The notes: generated from the sequence alone by a model not told the origin. 64,000 bases of DNA from Halostagnicola kamekurae (GCF_900116205.1 NZ_FOZS01000002.1:930001-994000); one strand, 5' to 3'. Shown: positions 45,838 to 56,263, counted from the first letter of the stretch. Numbers and translations: made by a program.

Positions 45838-46955
45838 CAGTCGCTCACCTCCTCGGCGTTCGCGGCTCCATCGCTCCCCGGCGACTCCGTCGGCGTCGAC
45901 GTCGATCGACGGCCGGCGACGAGATCGTGAAGGCGCGGTGCCACCCCTTCAGGGATCACGAGCACGACGAAGACCAGCAGCGATCCGATCACCACCAGCG
46001 CCCACTCGCTCCCGGAGATGGCGAGTCGGTAGTCCAGAAACTGGATCGCGAGAGCGGCACCCACGGTTCCGAGCAGGGACGTGCGACCGCCGACGCTCGC
46101 CCAGACCACGGGGAGCGCGGCCGCGGTGATTCCGAAAACGCTGGGGTCGATGTAGTTGTTCTGGGTCGTGAACAACACGCCGCTCAACCCGGCGATAGCG
46201 CCGCCGATCGTGAAGACGGCGAACTTGATGAACGTCGTGTCGTAGCCGAACATCTCAGTCCGCGTTTCGTCTTCGCGGGTCGCGACGATCGCGTATCCGA
46301 ATCGGCTGTTGAGCAACACCCGAAGGCCGAGGTAGGTCGCCACGACCGCGCCGAGGGTCACGTAGTAGTGAGCGGCGATGCCGAACTCGTAGCCGATCGA
46401 TCCGACCCCGATTCCGAGATCTGGCACGCTGTTCATCCCGTTGAATCCGCCGAGACGAGCGTCGCCGATCGACCACTCGCCGCCCGCGGTCTGGCCCATG
46501 AAGGTGTGCAAGACGAGCGCGACGACGAGCGTGAGGATCGTGACGTAGACGTCGCGGACACCGCCGTAGAACATGAAGTAGCCGAGCATCGCGGCGAAGA
46601 GCGTCGAAACGACCAGCGCCGTGAGCAGTCCGAGCGTCAGACCGCCCACCGTCGAGACGTTGATCGCGACGATCCCGAAGGCGTAGCCGCCGATACCGAA
46701 GAACGCGACCTGACCGAAGCTCAGGATGCCACAGTACCCCCAGATGAACGCGAGGCTCATGGCGAGCAACGCGTACGCGAGAAAGACCGAACCGATCTCC
46801 GCGGCGTAGTAGCCAAAGAGGACCGGCAACGCGGCGAGAAGCGCCACGGCGACCGCCAGTCCGGCCCAGAACGCGGGCGAGTTCCCCATCATGTTCGGCC
46901 CACCGAGAAGACCAGCGACTCTGGCGTGAAGCCCGTCGCTCGTGCCTTGGCTCAT
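45837..46955 (-). CDS. urtC: Urea ABC transporter permease UrtC
   Basis: 372 residues with about ten membrane segments, LivM-like, containing FGQVAFFGIGGYAFGIVAIN and FIKFAVFTIGGAIAGLSGVL. The C-terminal tail is acidic and Ser/Thr rich. It overlaps urtB by four bases. With UrtB it forms the channel for urea import. Confidence 0.9.
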   Translation of the reverse strand: MSQGTSDGLHARVAGLLGGPNMMGNSPAFWAGLAVAVALLAALPVLFGYYAAEIGSVFLAYALLAMSLAFIWGYCGILSFGQVAFFGIGGYAFGIVAINVSTVGGLTLGLLTALVVSTLFAAMLGYFMFYGGVRDVYVTILTLVVALVLHTFMGQTAGGEWSIGDARLGGFNGMNSVPDLGIGVGSIGYEFGIAAHYYVTLGAVVATYLGLRVLLNSRFGYAIVATREDETRTEMFGYDTTFIKFAVFTIGGAIAGLSGVLFTTQNNYIDPSVFGITAAALPVVWASVGGRTSLLGTVGAALAIQFLDYRLAISGSEWALVVIGSLLVFVVLVIPEGVAPRLHDLVAGRRSTSTPTESPGSDGAANAEEVSD

Positions 46956-47836
46956 CGGTTCTCACCCCACCGTTGGCGAACCGTCTCGAGGAAGCCGGTG
47001 ATCCCGTCGGGCATCAGGCGAATCGCGACGATCGCGGCGAGCAACATCGCGACCAGTCCAATGAACGTGCTCTCGGTAATGTTCGTGAACACCGCGTTGA
47101 CCGATCCGAGGAAGCCACTTGCCAGCAACGTCCCGACGATGACCGACGACCCGCCGACGACGACGGCGACGAACGCCTCGACGAGGAATCCGGTCCCGTA
47201 CTGGGGCGTGATCGTCATCACCGGCGCGTAGAGGGCTCCGGTAAAGCCCGCGAGCGCGGAGCCGATGGCGAACGTCGACATGTACATCCTGTCAGTGTCG
47301 ATACCCATGCTGCGTGCGGTCTCCGCGTCTTGCATCGTCGCGCGTGCGCGGACGCCGAAATCCGTCCACATGAACAGCGCGTAGAGCCCACCGAGGGTGC
47401 CGACGGCGAGCACACCGAGGACGAGGTAGTAGGCCGGGCCGTCTACGACCGGAAGCTCGCCGAAGGGAATCCCGATCCCGGGAGCGGAGTTTCCGAACAC
47501 GATCCGCACGAGCTGGACCATCACGAGGCTGACCCCCCAGGTGACGACCATCGAATCGAGCAATCGCCCGTACAGGTGACGGATGACGAGTCGCTCGAGG
47601 ACGAGTCCGAAAATCGCCGTCAGGACCACGCCGGTAAGCATCGCGAGCGGAAGGGGGAGACCAGCGGCGAACGAGTACGTCGTCGCGTAGGCTCCCACGA
47701 GAATGAACTCGCCGTGGGCGAGATTGATGATCCCCATCATGCCGAAGATCACCGCGAGCCCGACCGTCGCGAGCACGATGAACGCGAAGATCTCGAGGAA
47801 TTCGAACCCGAAGTTCAGGAGACCGATTCCGGTCAT
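46952..47836 (-). CDS. urtB: Urea ABC transporter permease UrtB
   Basis: 294 residues, LivH-like, with about eight membrane segments including MGIINLAHGEFILVGAYATT and IGSALAGFTGALYAPVMTIT. It begins one base after the urtA stop and overlaps urtC by four bases. The paired permeases and separate solute-binding lipoprotein are typical of urea-uptake systems next to urease. Confidence 0.9.
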   Translation of the reverse strand: MTGIGLLNFGFEFLEIFAFIVLATVGLAVIFGMMGIINLAHGEFILVGAYATTYSFAAGLPLPLAMLTGVVLTAIFGLVLERLVIRHLYGRLLDSMVVTWGVSLVMVQLVRIVFGNSAPGIGIPFGELPVVDGPAYYLVLGVLAVGTLGGLYALFMWTDFGVRARATMQDAETARSMGIDTDRMYMSTFAIGSALAGFTGALYAPVMTITPQYGTGFLVEAFVAVVVGGSSVIVGTLLASGFLGSVNAVFTNITESTFIGLVAMLLAAIVAIRLMPDGITGFLETVRQRWGENR

Positions 47837-49105
47837 TTAGATCCCCTCGTAGTACGCGCCGGGCTCGTACTGGGTCTGTTCGGCCTCGCTGGTCAGGTCG
47901 CACCCGACCTTCTCTAAGAACGCGGGCCCGATCGTGCCCGCGTCCTCGAACGTTATCTCGTGGGTTTCGTCTGAATGTGCAACGCGCATGTTGTGTTCTA
48001 TGTGGTGTGTCTCCGGGTCGAGCGTAACGTCGCCCTCCGGCGCTTCGACCTCGATGCCGCCCTCGAGTTCCGCGATGACCGCGTCGGTATCGAAGGTGCC
48101 AGCGCGCTCGACCGCCTCCTTGTAGAGGTAGATCGAGAAGTAGTTGTTCTGAGCCTCCTGATTGATGTATTCCGCGTCGTCCCAGCGCTCGTAGTAGCGC
48201 TCGACGAACGCCTCGTTTCGGTCGGTCGGGAGTTCCTCCATGTAGTTGACGCCGGCGTAGACGTCTTCGAGGGCAGGCGGGTCTATCCGCAGGTGCTCGT
48301 ACTCCTGTGCCATATTCGTCGACGTGCCGATCGGAATGTCCGTCAGGCCGCTCGCCAGTCGCTGTTCGTAGAACGCGGAGTGGGTCTGCCCGACGAGCAT
48401 CGACATCACGAAATCGGGATCGGCCGACTGGATCCGATTGATCGTCGACCCGAACTGGGACTCGCTGAGCGGGATGTACTCCTCGTCGACGACTTCCGCA
48501 CCGTGTTCCTCGGCGATGATCTGCACCCAGTCGCCCGACAGCTGTCCGAAGTTGTAGTCGGCGGCGATCGTGTAGATCTCGTCGCCGTACTCCTCGATCA
48601 TGTACGGGACGACCGCGCCGAGTTGCTGGCGCGCCGTCGCGCCCATAGGAAAGACGGTTTTATCGCACACGCCGCCCTCGTACTGGGTCGTATAGAAGTA
48701 CAGGAGTTCGTGTTCGTTGATGATCGGACGGATCGCCTCCCGCGTCGCGCTCGAGTACCCCGCCCAGATCGCGTCGACGTCTTCCCGATAGATCGCGTGG
48801 CGAGTCAGATCCTGATACAGCATGTTGTCCGACTGGGGATCGGGGGCGAAGACGTCGACCTCCTCGCCCAGAATCCCGCCGTCACGGTTGATCTCCTCGA
48901 TTGCGAGCATCGACGTCCGGTACTTCGGCGTTCCCGTCAAGGCGAAGTCCTGGGACCGATCCTCGAGAATGGCAAGCGTCGGCCCATCGGAGCCGGATTG
49001 GATGCCGAGCACGCCCGCTTCAGTAACACAGCCGGCGAGTCCAGCGAGCCCTGAGGCTGCACCGCCGGCGAGGATTTTTCGTCGAGAGATGCTGGGATCT
49101 CTCAC
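47837..49105 (-). CDS. urtA: Urea ABC transporter substrate-binding lipoprotein UrtA
   Basis: 422 residues, GTG start. It has a twin-arginine motif (SRRKILAGGAA) and a lipobox LAGC near residue 26, so it is Tat-exported and lipid-anchored. The body is a type I periplasmic-binding-fold protein of the UrtA/amide-binding class: SQDFALTGTPKYRTSMLAIE and TATRQQLGAVVPYMIEEYGD-like segments. First gene of urtABCDE. The 900 bases upstream separate it from the divergent urease operon. Confidence 0.92.
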   Translation of the reverse strand: MRDPSISRRKILAGGAASGLAGLAGCVTEAGVLGIQSGSDGPTLAILEDRSQDFALTGTPKYRTSMLAIEEINRDGGILGEEVDVFAPDPQSDNMLYQDLTRHAIYREDVDAIWAGYSSATREAIRPIINEHELLYFYTTQYEGGVCDKTVFPMGATARQQLGAVVPYMIEEYGDEIYTIAADYNFGQLSGDWVQIIAEEHGAEVVDEEYIPLSESQFGSTINRIQSADPDFVMSMLVGQTHSAFYEQRLASGLTDIPIGTSTNMAQEYEHLRIDPPALEDVYAGVNYMEELPTDRNEAFVERYYERWDDAEYINQEAQNNYFSIYLYKEAVERAGTFDTDAVIAELEGGIEVEAPEGDVTLDPETHHIEHNMRVAHSDETHEITFEDAGTIGPAFLEKVGCDLTSEAEQTQYEPGAYYEGI

Positions 49106-50007
49106 CGTCGATCACCGACGGTCTGAGCGTCGTCTCGGGATAACCGTAAGCACATCCGATTATTGCACCCCATCCGGCTCAAACATTTCTGAGGGATCTA
49201 GCACCAGTTTCGCGTACTCGGTTTTCATTCGTCCAAACATTTCGATGTCTCCCCGAATATTGTAGCAATATAAAAGACTTGTCTCGAGAAAGTACAATGT
49301 ATGCTAAAATGTGTTGGAACGGATAAATGGAAATAATCAGTTGGAATAGGATAATATTATTCACGAACGTAGCTATATTCGGGTATACCTGAACGCGCGT
49401 CTACCATGAGACCTGCGAGCAGGCGGACGACGAGCGAATACGGAGACGGAAACAATCGGTCACAGCTGTCGTCGGGTCATATTCGGTGGCATAGCGGCTT
49501 CTCTCACACAGGACACCGAACTCGAGCGGCGTGAAGTCGGCTACGCGGATTCGGTCTCGTATCCCGGTAAAACCCGATCTACAGCGAGTAGACGTGCACT
49601 GTTTAGTTTTTGTAATTTTGGTTCGACGGTCGGGGGACGGATTCCGGGGTTCCATATACCAAATCTTCCGTCGAAAAGTTGTAACATGTGGTATTAACGC
49701 TCTCGTTCGAGTGATCCGTCAGAAGCGCCCCGTTTCTACGGCAACAATAGTGGGGAGACAGACGATCGTCACTCTGGACCCGTTTAAAACAACGATATAT
49801 TCGTCGGCAAATGGTAGAATGAACGATCTTGGTAGGTCCTAAATGAATTAGTATCGAATGAACAACGCAATATACAGTATCGAATAGCCATCCGTAAGCC
49901 TTCTGGGCAAATATTGTTGGACTCGGACTCCTTTACACCGATCGTTTGTGTATTCTCCCCCGTGATGACCAAACGTTTTCAAACTATTCGGTCGGCACTG
50001 ATCGGAA
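49106..50007. other. Intergenic region between urt and ure operons
   Basis: About 900 bases, AT-rich from about 49180 to 49400 with several possible TATA boxes on both strands and a perfect ATAATATTAT palindrome at 49351-49360. A direct repeat AGTATCGAAT occurs at 49850-49859 and 49876-49885 (26-base spacing), about 120-160 bases before ureB. Reading frames in 49400-49850 are short and not protein-like. It must hold both promoters and may hold a small RNA; nothing firm is seen. Confidence 0.5.
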
Positions 50008-50409
50008 ATGAGTGAGTTCGTCCCCGGGGAACTCGAGCCGGCCGACGAGCCGGTCGTGATAAACGAAGGGCGAGAAACGACGGCCGTAACCGTCGAGAAC
50101 ACCGGCGATCGACCGGTACAGGTCGGGTCGCACTTTCACTTCTTCGAGTCGAATCCCGGCCTCCTGTTCGACCGGAACGAGGCCTACGGCTTTCGACTGA
50201 ACGTACCGGCCGGCACCGCGATCCGGTTCGAACCGGGCTGTGAGCGCGAGGTCGACCTCGTGGCCATCGGCGGCGACCGCATCGTCCACGGGATGGGCGG
50301 GCTCGTAAACGGCCCACTCGACGACGATGCCGTTCGAGAACGCGCGCTCGAGCGCGCTGCGAGCTACGGCTATCAGGGCGTCGACCGCCCGACGGAGGAC
50401 GACCGATGA
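50008..50409 (+). CDS. ureB: Urease beta subunit
   Basis: 133 residues. [20 protein letters not shown] and [17 protein letters not shown] are the conserved UreB core, followed by [18 protein letters not shown]. It contacts the alpha subunit in the (alpha-beta-gamma)3 enzyme. First gene of the operon; it overlaps ureC by four bases. It is slightly longer than typical, with an acidic C-terminus. Confidence 0.95.
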   Translation: MSEFVPGELEPADEPVVINEGRETTAVTVENTGDRPVQVGSHFHFFESNPGLLFDRNEAYGFRLNVPAGTAIRFEPGCEREVDLVAIGGDRIVHGMGGLVNGPLDDDAVRERALERAASYGYQGVDRPTEDDR

Positions 50410-52112
50410 CTCGAGAGCTGCCCCGCCGCGAGTACACGGATCTGTTCGGCGCGACGAAAGGCGACCGGGTCAGACTCGGTGATACGAACCTCTTCGCGGA
50501 AATCGAGACCGATTACGGCGTTCCCGGCGAGGAGGCTGTCTTCGGCGGCGGCAAGACGATGCGCGACGGGATGGGGATGCAGTCGGGGACGACCCAGGCC
50601 GAAGGGACTCTCGACTGGGTCTTTACGAACATCGTCATCATCGATCCGGTGCTCGGGGTCTGCAAGGGCGATATCGGAGTCCGCGACGGCGAAATCGTCG
50701 GCGTCGGCAAGGCCGGCAACCCCAACACGATGGACGGCGTCGACATGGTGATCGGACCGAGTACCGATACGATCCCGGCGGACGGCCTAATCGCGACGGC
50801 CGGCGCGCTCGATATTCACGTCCACTTCAACAGCCCGCAGTTGATCGAACACGGCCTCGCCTCCGGCATCACGACGATGTTCGGCGGCGGCTTCGGCGGC
50901 GGCGCGACGACCTGTACGCCCGGTCCGCGGAACGTCCAGCGATTCCTCCAGGCCGCAGAGGAGTGGCCGATGAACGTCGGCTTCTACGGGAAGGGCAACA
51001 GCAGCCGGCCCGACGCGCTCTACGAGCAGATCGAAGCCGGCGTCTGCGGGTTGAAACTCCACGAGGACTGGGGATCGACACCTGCCGCGATCGACACCTG
51101 TCTCGAGGTCGCCGACGAGGAGGACGTGCAGGTCTGTATCCACACGGACACGCTCAACGAGTCGGGCTTCGTCGAGGATACCTTCGACGCCATCGACGGG
51201 CGCGCGATCCACACGTTCCACATCGAGGGCGCGGGCGGCGGTCATGCGCCGGACGTCCTCGAGCTGGTCGGACACGAGCACATGCTTCCGTCCTCGACGA
51301 ATCCGTCGATGCCCTACACGGAGAACACGTTCGACGAGCACCTCGATATGGTGATGGTCTGTCACCACCTCAACCCCGACGTTCCCGAGGACGTCGCGTT
51401 CGCCGAGTCGCGGATCCGCGCCGAGACGCTCGGCGCGGAGGACGTCCTCCACGATACGGGCGCGATCAGCATGATGACCTCGGACTCTCAAGCGATGGGC
51501 CGCATGGCCGAGGTCGTCAGCCGAACCTGGCAGACGGCCCACAAGATGAAGAATCAGCGCGGGCCGCTCCCCGCCGACGAGGGGACCGGAGCTGACAACG
51601 CCCGCATCGAGCGATACGTCGCCAAGTACACGATCAACCCCGCGATCACGGCCGGCATCGACGACTGTGTCGGCTCGCTCGAGCCCGGAAAACTGGCCGA
51701 CATCGTCCTGTGGAAGCCCGCGTTCTTCGGGATCAAACCGAAGGTAGTGATCAAGGGCGGGTTCCCCGTCTGGTCCCAGATGGGCGAAGCCAACGGCTCG
51801 CTCATGACCTGCGAGCCGATCATCGGCCGCGAACGGGCCGGCGCACAGGGGCGCGCTAAACAGGCGCTTTCGGTCTCGTTCGTGAGCGAGGCCGCTTACG
51901 AAAACGGCGTCGCCGACGCCTACGACCTGAAAACGCCGGTTCGACCCGTGACCGGAACCCGCTCGGTTCGCAAAGAAGACATGGTCCACAACGACCGCTG
52001 TCCGGACGACATCGACATCGACGCCCAGACCTTCGAGGTGTCAATCGACGGCGAACACGTCACCTGCGACCCGGCCGACGAGGTGCCGCTCGCACAGCGA
52101 TACATGCTCTGA
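50406..52112 (+). CDS. ureC: Urease alpha subunit
   Basis: 568 residues. The nickel ligands are present: [17 protein letters not shown] (two His), GLKLHEDWG (carbamylated Lys and His), CIHTDTLN and [15 protein letters not shown] (His), and Asp in [10 protein letters not shown]; the flap has MVCHHLN. It hydrolyses urea to ammonia and carbamate. The catalytic residues are complete, so it should be active when nickel is loaded. Next in the operon are a 39-codon ORF and ureA, rather than the usual gamma-first order. Confidence 0.97.
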   Translation: MTRELPRREYTDLFGATKGDRVRLGDTNLFAEIETDYGVPGEEAVFGGGKTMRDGMGMQSGTTQAEGTLDWVFTNIVIIDPVLGVCKGDIGVRDGEIVGVGKAGNPNTMDGVDMVIGPSTDTIPADGLIATAGALDIHVHFNSPQLIEHGLASGITTMFGGGFGGGATTCTPGPRNVQRFLQAAEEWPMNVGFYGKGNSSRPDALYEQIEAGVCGLKLHEDWGSTPAAIDTCLEVADEEDVQVCIHTDTLNESGFVEDTFDAIDGRAIHTFHIEGAGGGHAPDVLELVGHEHMLPSSTNPSMPYTENTFDEHLDMVMVCHHLNPDVPEDVAFAESRIRAETLGAEDVLHDTGAISMMTSDSQAMGRMAEVVSRTWQTAHKMKNQRGPLPADEGTGADNARIERYVAKYTINPAITAGIDDCVGSLEPGKLADIVLWKPAFFGIKPKVVIKGGFPVWSQMGEANGSLMTCEPIIGRERAGAQGRAKQALSVSFVSEAAYENGVADAYDLKTPVRPVTGTRSVRKEDMVHNDRCPDDIDIDAQTFEVSIDGEHVTCDPADEVPLAQRYML

Positions 52113-52120
52113 GAGAACTC

Positions 52121-52240
52121 ATGACCGAACACACAACGATACTCACCCCCGAAAGCCGACGAATCCGATTCAGCGATCGAGCCGCAGGAAGCGTCCTGCA
52201 GAACCGACCGGCGAGCGCGCTCGAGGTGAGCAGCCGATGA
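52121..52240 (+). CDS. 39-residue ORF between ureC and ureA
   Basis: [19 protein letters not shown] begins a short basic protein ending LEVSSR; it starts 9 bases after the ureC stop and its TGA overlaps the ureA ATG (ATGATG) by four bases, as the other operon genes overlap. There is no membrane or metal motif. It may be a real microprotein needed for translational coupling, or an accidental frame in a 124-base gap. The G/C third-position bias is weak. Confidence 0.4.
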   Translation: MTEHTTILTPESRRIRFSDRAAGSVLQNRPASALEVSSR

Positions 52241-52623
52241 TGCTCTCGCCAAAGGAGATGGAACGACTCACCGTCTTCACGGCCGCCGAACTCGCGCGTC
52301 GGCGCAAGGACCGCGGCGTGAAGCTCAACCATCCCGAAACAGTCGCATACATCTCCGACTGGGTCTGTGAAGGCGCTCGAGACGGAAAGTCCGTCTCACA
52401 GCTCCGAGCCGAGGCGACCCAGCTACTCACCCGTGAGGACGTGATGGACGGTGTACCCGAGATGGTCGACATGGTCCAGATCGAGCCGGTCTTCCCGGAC
52501 GGGACGAAGCTCGTTACCATCCACGACCCGATTCGGGCGGACTCTCGGGAACAGCTCGAGGAACTGGACGAACGTGAAGCTGTGAGCGATCGTGAGGCCA
52601 CAGACGGAACGGAGGTCGAATAA
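52237..52623 (+). CDS. ureA: Urease gamma subunit
   Basis: 128 residues from [51 protein letters not shown] and EGVxxM-like [17 protein letters not shown] are conserved UreA. It is about 28 residues longer than most bacterial UreA because of an acidic tail ([11 protein letters not shown]). Its stop shares a base with the ureG start. Confidence 0.95.
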   Translation: MMLSPKEMERLTVFTAAELARRRKDRGVKLNHPETVAYISDWVCEGARDGKSVSQLRAEATQLLTREDVMDGVPEMVDMVQIEPVFPDGTKLVTIHDPIRADSREQLEELDEREAVSDREATDGTEVE

Positions 52624-53243
52624 TGGGATACCGAGACGTCGCGAAGATCGGCATCGGCGGCCCCGTCGGTTCCGGAAAGACGGCGCTCGTGAGACACCTC
52701 GTGCCGGCGTTGCTCGAGCGCGACTACGAGGTCGGGGTCATCGCCAACGACATCATGACTCAGGAGGACGCAGACGTGTTTAGGGAGTCGTTCGCGGACA
52801 TGATCCCCGAAGACCTCGTCGACGGGGTCGAGACCGGAGCCTGCCCGCACACGGGCATCCGCGAAGATCCGTCGATGAACCTCGCGGCGATCGACGAGTT
52901 CACCGAGTCCCATCCCGATCTGGACGTGGTGATCGTCGAGAGCGGCGGCGACAACCTCGCCGCGACCTTCAACCCCGAACTGGCGGATTACTTCCTGTTC
53001 GTCATCAGCGTCGCCGAGGGCGAGGACATCCCCCGCAAGCGCGGGCCCGGCGTGACTCAGGCCGACCTCCTGATCGTCAACAAGACCGATCTCGCCCCCT
53101 ACGTCGACGCCGATCTCGACGTGATCGAGCGCGATACGGAGACCGTCAGAGGAGACGACCCCTTCGTCTTCACCGACTGCAAAGCCGGGAGGGGAATCGA
53201 CGACGTACTCGAGCACGTCGAACACGAGGTGCTGTTCGCGTGA
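52623..53243 (+). CDS. ureG: Urease accessory GTPase UreG
   Basis: 206 residues. P-loop [15 protein letters not shown] near residue 11-25, [11 protein letters not shown], and the G4 motif NKTD. It powers nickel delivery to urease together with UreE, UreF and UreD. It overlaps ureA by one base and ureD by four bases. Confidence 0.96.
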   Translation: MGYRDVAKIGIGGPVGSGKTALVRHLVPALLERDYEVGVIANDIMTQEDADVFRESFADMIPEDLVDGVETGACPHTGIREDPSMNLAAIDEFTESHPDLDVVIVESGGDNLAATFNPELADYFLFVISVAEGEDIPRKRGPGVTQADLLIVNKTDLAPYVDADLDVIERDTETVRGDDPFVFTDCKAGRGIDDVLEHVEHEVLFA

Positions 53244-54280
53244 GCGCTGGCGCGGAGGAAGACCCTCGAGCGAGCAAGCAGCCACTTCCGAGCGCCTTCG
53301 AGGCCTACGCCGGCGAATCGCTGGCACAGGCACCGGCGGGCGGCCCCGGAAAGAACGGGCTGCTCGAGGCGACGCTCGCCCGCTCGGGAACCGAGCAGAC
53401 GCGCCTCGTTCGCGACCGCGTCCACGTTCCGTACCACTTGACGGGAACGCTCGAGACCGATCCGATTTCTGGACTCACGACGCTCATCGCCCAGGAGCCG
53501 ACCGGCGGCGTCGCCCAGGGCGATAGACACCGACTGACCGTCGAGACTCGACCCGGCGCGCGCGCACACGTCACCACCCAGAGCGCGACGAAAGTCCACA
53601 GCATGCGGGCGAACTACGCCCACTTGGACGCGACGCTCGAGGCCCGCGCGGGCAGTTACCTCGAGTACCTGCCGGGACCGACGATCGTCAACGAGGACGC
53701 GCGTTGTCTGCAGACGATCAGCGTCGACCTCGCGGACGACGCCGCGGTCGTCGTCGGCGACGTGCTCGTTCCGGACGGGTTGAGCGACCACGAGCCGTTC
53801 GCGTTCGATCACTACCTCGCGCGCGTCGAAGCCGAACGCGACGGCACGCTGGTCTGTGCTGATACGGTCGACATTCGGACCGACGAGCGCGACCCGTGTC
53901 ACCCGACGAGCGTGGGAGAGTACGCGGTCGTCGGCTCGCTGTACGTCTTCGCACCCGATCGGGACCTGCAGTCGTTGACCGACCGGGTTCACGATCGGCT
54001 CGAGGATGGGGCCGAAGACGGAACCGGGGCCGCGTCAGCGAGCGCCAGCGAACGCGACGGGGGCGAACGCGATGGGGACGAATCCGACGAGGGCGAACCC
54101 GGCGGCGACCGAGCGGGTTCCACGCTCGTCGGCGTTTCGGCGCTCCCACACGAGGCTGGCGTCGTCGTCCGTGTACTCGGCGACCGACAGCTCGACGTGA
54201 CGAACGCGGTTCGCTCGGCGTGGGACGAAACGAGACGCGAGCTCTTCGATGTCGGCGTTCCGGCCGACCGGAGGTACTGA
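53240..54280 (+). CDS. ureD: Urease accessory protein UreD
   Basis: 346 residues, the scaffold (UreD/UreH) that binds apo-urease. [20 protein letters not shown] and [15 protein letters not shown]-like segments, then [17 protein letters not shown], mark the family. An acidic insert at about 255-290 ([20 protein letters not shown]) is unusual and typical of halophilic loops. It overlaps both neighbours. Confidence 0.93.
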   Translation: MSAGAEEDPRASKQPLPSAFEAYAGESLAQAPAGGPGKNGLLEATLARSGTEQTRLVRDRVHVPYHLTGTLETDPISGLTTLIAQEPTGGVAQGDRHRLTVETRPGARAHVTTQSATKVHSMRANYAHLDATLEARAGSYLEYLPGPTIVNEDARCLQTISVDLADDAAVVVGDVLVPDGLSDHEPFAFDHYLARVEAERDGTLVCADTVDIRTDERDPCHPTSVGEYAVVGSLYVFAPDRDLQSLTDRVHDRLEDGAEDGTGAASASASERDGGERDGDESDEGEPGGDRAGSTLVGVSALPHEAGVVVRVLGDRQLDVTNAVRSAWDETRRELFDVGVPADRRY

Positions 54281-54915
54281 TGCGGCGGATCGACGGGGTC
54301 CTCGGTAACGTCCACTCCGACGAGACCCTCGCGCGCGCTCGAGAACACCACGCGAGCGAGGGCACTCTCGAGCGGGTCGTGATCGAGGCTGATCGGCGAC
54401 AGCGCTCAAGGTTTCGAACGACGACCGACGCCGGAACCGACGTGGGCGTCGTCCTCGAGAAGCCGGCGCTTTCGATCGGCGACGTGTTAGTCCACGAGGA
54501 AGGGCAGATGATCGTCGTCGCGTTCGAACCGCTGGAGGCGCTGGCGGTCGATCTGCCCGAACCGACGGCGGAAGCGCTCGAGGCGGCGCTCGAGCTCGGC
54601 CACCGCGTCGGAAACCAACACTGGGACCTCGCGATCGACGACGGGGTCGCGTACGTCCCGCTCGAGGCGGACCGCCACATCGTCGAACGCGTCGTCGAGG
54701 ATATCGTTCCGGGGGCGACCGTTCGAGCGGAGACGGTCGACGCGGAACTATTCGTCACCGACCTCGAGGGCGATGACGAGAGCGGTCTCCCCCACGACCA
54801 TTCGCACACGGGTGACCACGGCCACTCACACGAATCCGAGCACACGCACGAGTTAGACCACGACCACCCGCATGACCACGGGGATCACGGTCACGATCAC
54901 CAGCATGGCGACTGA
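54280..54915 (+). CDS. ureE: Urease nickel chaperone UreE
   Basis: 211 residues. Two-domain core (residues 1-160) with EKPALSIGDVLVHEEGQMIV and LELGHRVGNQHWDLAID, then a C-terminal tail of about 40 residues with 16 His interspersed with Asp, Glu and Gly (e.g. HDHSHTGDHGHSH), which should bind nickel. Its start overlaps the ureD stop and its end overlaps the ureF start by 11 bases. Confidence 0.94.
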   Translation: MRRIDGVLGNVHSDETLARAREHHASEGTLERVVIEADRRQRSRFRTTTDAGTDVGVVLEKPALSIGDVLVHEEGQMIVVAFEPLEALAVDLPEPTAEALEAALELGHRVGNQHWDLAIDDGVAYVPLEADRHIVERVVEDIVPGATVRAETVDAELFVTDLEGDDESGLPHDHSHTGDHGHSHESEHTHELDHDHPHDHGDHGHDHQHGD

Positions 54916-55672
54916 GCCGGCCCCCTTCCTGACCGCGTTGCGCCTCTCGGATTCGTTTCTCCCGACCGGCGGCTACACGTCGTCGTACGGCCTCGAGCAG
55001 TACCTCAACGAGGACCGTATCGAGACGGCCGACGAGTTAGGGGAGATAATCCGGGGCTACCTCGAGCGGATCGTCGGCCCCTGCGAAACCGTCGCCGTCG
55101 CGAACGCACACGACGCGGCGACGAGCGAGGATCTCGAGGGGCTCCTGACCGTCGACGAACGACTCCACGCGGTGACGATGGCCGCGGAGTTCCGCGAGAG
55201 TTCGACGAAAGCCGGCCGACAGCTCTCGGAACTGGTGCTCGTCGAGGATGGAGGGCGTCGCGTTAGCGATGACGGACAGCGGCGTCGCGCTGGCGGGGAC
55301 GACGCGAGCGAATCAGGTAGTGACCGCCCGCTCGAGGCGGCCTACGCCGAAGCGATCGAGAGCGGGGAAACGCCAGGTCACTATCCCGTCGTCTTCGGCG
55401 TCGTCGCCGCCCAACGGGGGCTTTCGAAACGCGAGGCCTGTCTCGCACAGGCGTACTCGTTCGTCACCGGCGTGCTCGGCGCGACCCAGCGGCTGGGTCG
55501 GTTCAGTCACACGGACATCCAGTCGATACTGGCGGCCCTGCTGCCGGTCATCACCGACGTCTGCGACCGACACGCCGACGACGATATCGCCGCGATGGCC
55601 TCGTTCGCCCCGCTGACCGAGATCATGGGGATGCGCCACGAACGCGCCGGCAGGCGGCTGTTCATGAGCTAG
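54905..55672 (+). CDS. ureF: Urease accessory protein UreF
   Basis: 255 residues from MATEPAPFLTALRL. FLPTGGYTSSYGLEQYL and HYPVVFGVVAAQRG are conserved; the fold is all-helical. A low-complexity insert (about 117-147, VSDDGQRRRAGGDDASESGS) interrupts the usual helix bundle. It completes the ureBCAGDEF operon; nickel import genes are not in the window. Confidence 0.92.
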   Translation: MATEPAPFLTALRLSDSFLPTGGYTSSYGLEQYLNEDRIETADELGEIIRGYLERIVGPCETVAVANAHDAATSEDLEGLLTVDERLHAVTMAAEFRESSTKAGRQLSELVLVEDGGRRVSDDGQRRRAGGDDASESGSDRPLEAAYAEAIESGETPGHYPVVFGVVAAQRGLSKREACLAQAYSFVTGVLGATQRLGRFSHTDIQSILAALLPVITDVCDRHADDDIAAMASFAPLTEIMGMRHERAGRRLFMS

Positions 55673-55714
55673 CTGCGTGGGCGACCGGAACGACTCGGCG
55701 TCCCCGCCGCGTCG

Positions 55715-56185
55715 CTAGTTCGTCTCGCCGCGCCAGCTCCAGAGTCCGATGACCCCGAGCGCCACGGCAAGCACGGCGATGAGCGTCACCGATTCGATCT
55801 CGCCGGTCGTAAAGCCGGCCGACTCGGATATCCGAGTCCCCTCGAGCATGAACACAGCGAGCAGGAGCAGTCCGAACAGGGAGGCGATCGCGACGCCGAT
55901 CCCCTCGCGAAGCATCCACCTGAACTCCTCGACGTCGACCTGTGCGGCTTCGGTATGATCCTCGGGCGGCTCACCCGCCGTATCGTACTCGGTGTAAGCC
56001 GTGTCGTCCCAGGAGGTGCCCAGATAGCCGATCACGTACGAGAGCATCGTTCCCGCGACCATGACGACGAGGAACGTCGAGGTCGCCATCACGATGTTCT
56101 CCGGCGCGAGAAACACGGTGAGGACGGCAGCGGCAACGATCGATCCGCCGAGCATGACGAGGAAGCGTTTGAGGGGTGTGCTCAT
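55715..56185 (-). CDS. Three- or four-helix membrane protein, unknown
   Basis: 156 residues from MSTPLKRFLVML. Membrane segments at about 10-28, 35-55, 95-115 and 128-148 flank a cytoplasmic or external acidic loop (DTAGEPPEDHTEAAQVDVEE). It lies between ureF, which faces it, and a co-directional aldo/keto reductase. No family recognised. Confidence 0.65.
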   Translation of the reverse strand: MSTPLKRFLVMLGGSIVAAAVLTVFLAPENIVMATSTFLVVMVAGTMLSYVIGYLGTSWDDTAYTEYDTAGEPPEDHTEAAQVDVEEFRWMLREGIGVAIASLFGLLLLAVFMLEGTRISESAGFTTGEIESVTLIAVLAVALGVIGLWSWRGETN

Positions 56186-56263
56186 ACGACTTGCTACGCG
56201 CTCGAGCACTATATTTCTACAACCACCCTCGACCGGGAAATCATCGATTACTCTGGGCGAGGA

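Noticed and set aside
49401-49655. 84-residue ORF in the urt-ure gap
   Set aside because: The translation is basic and Ser/Arg-rich without protein-like periodicity, lacks a promoter signature, and no motif is seen.
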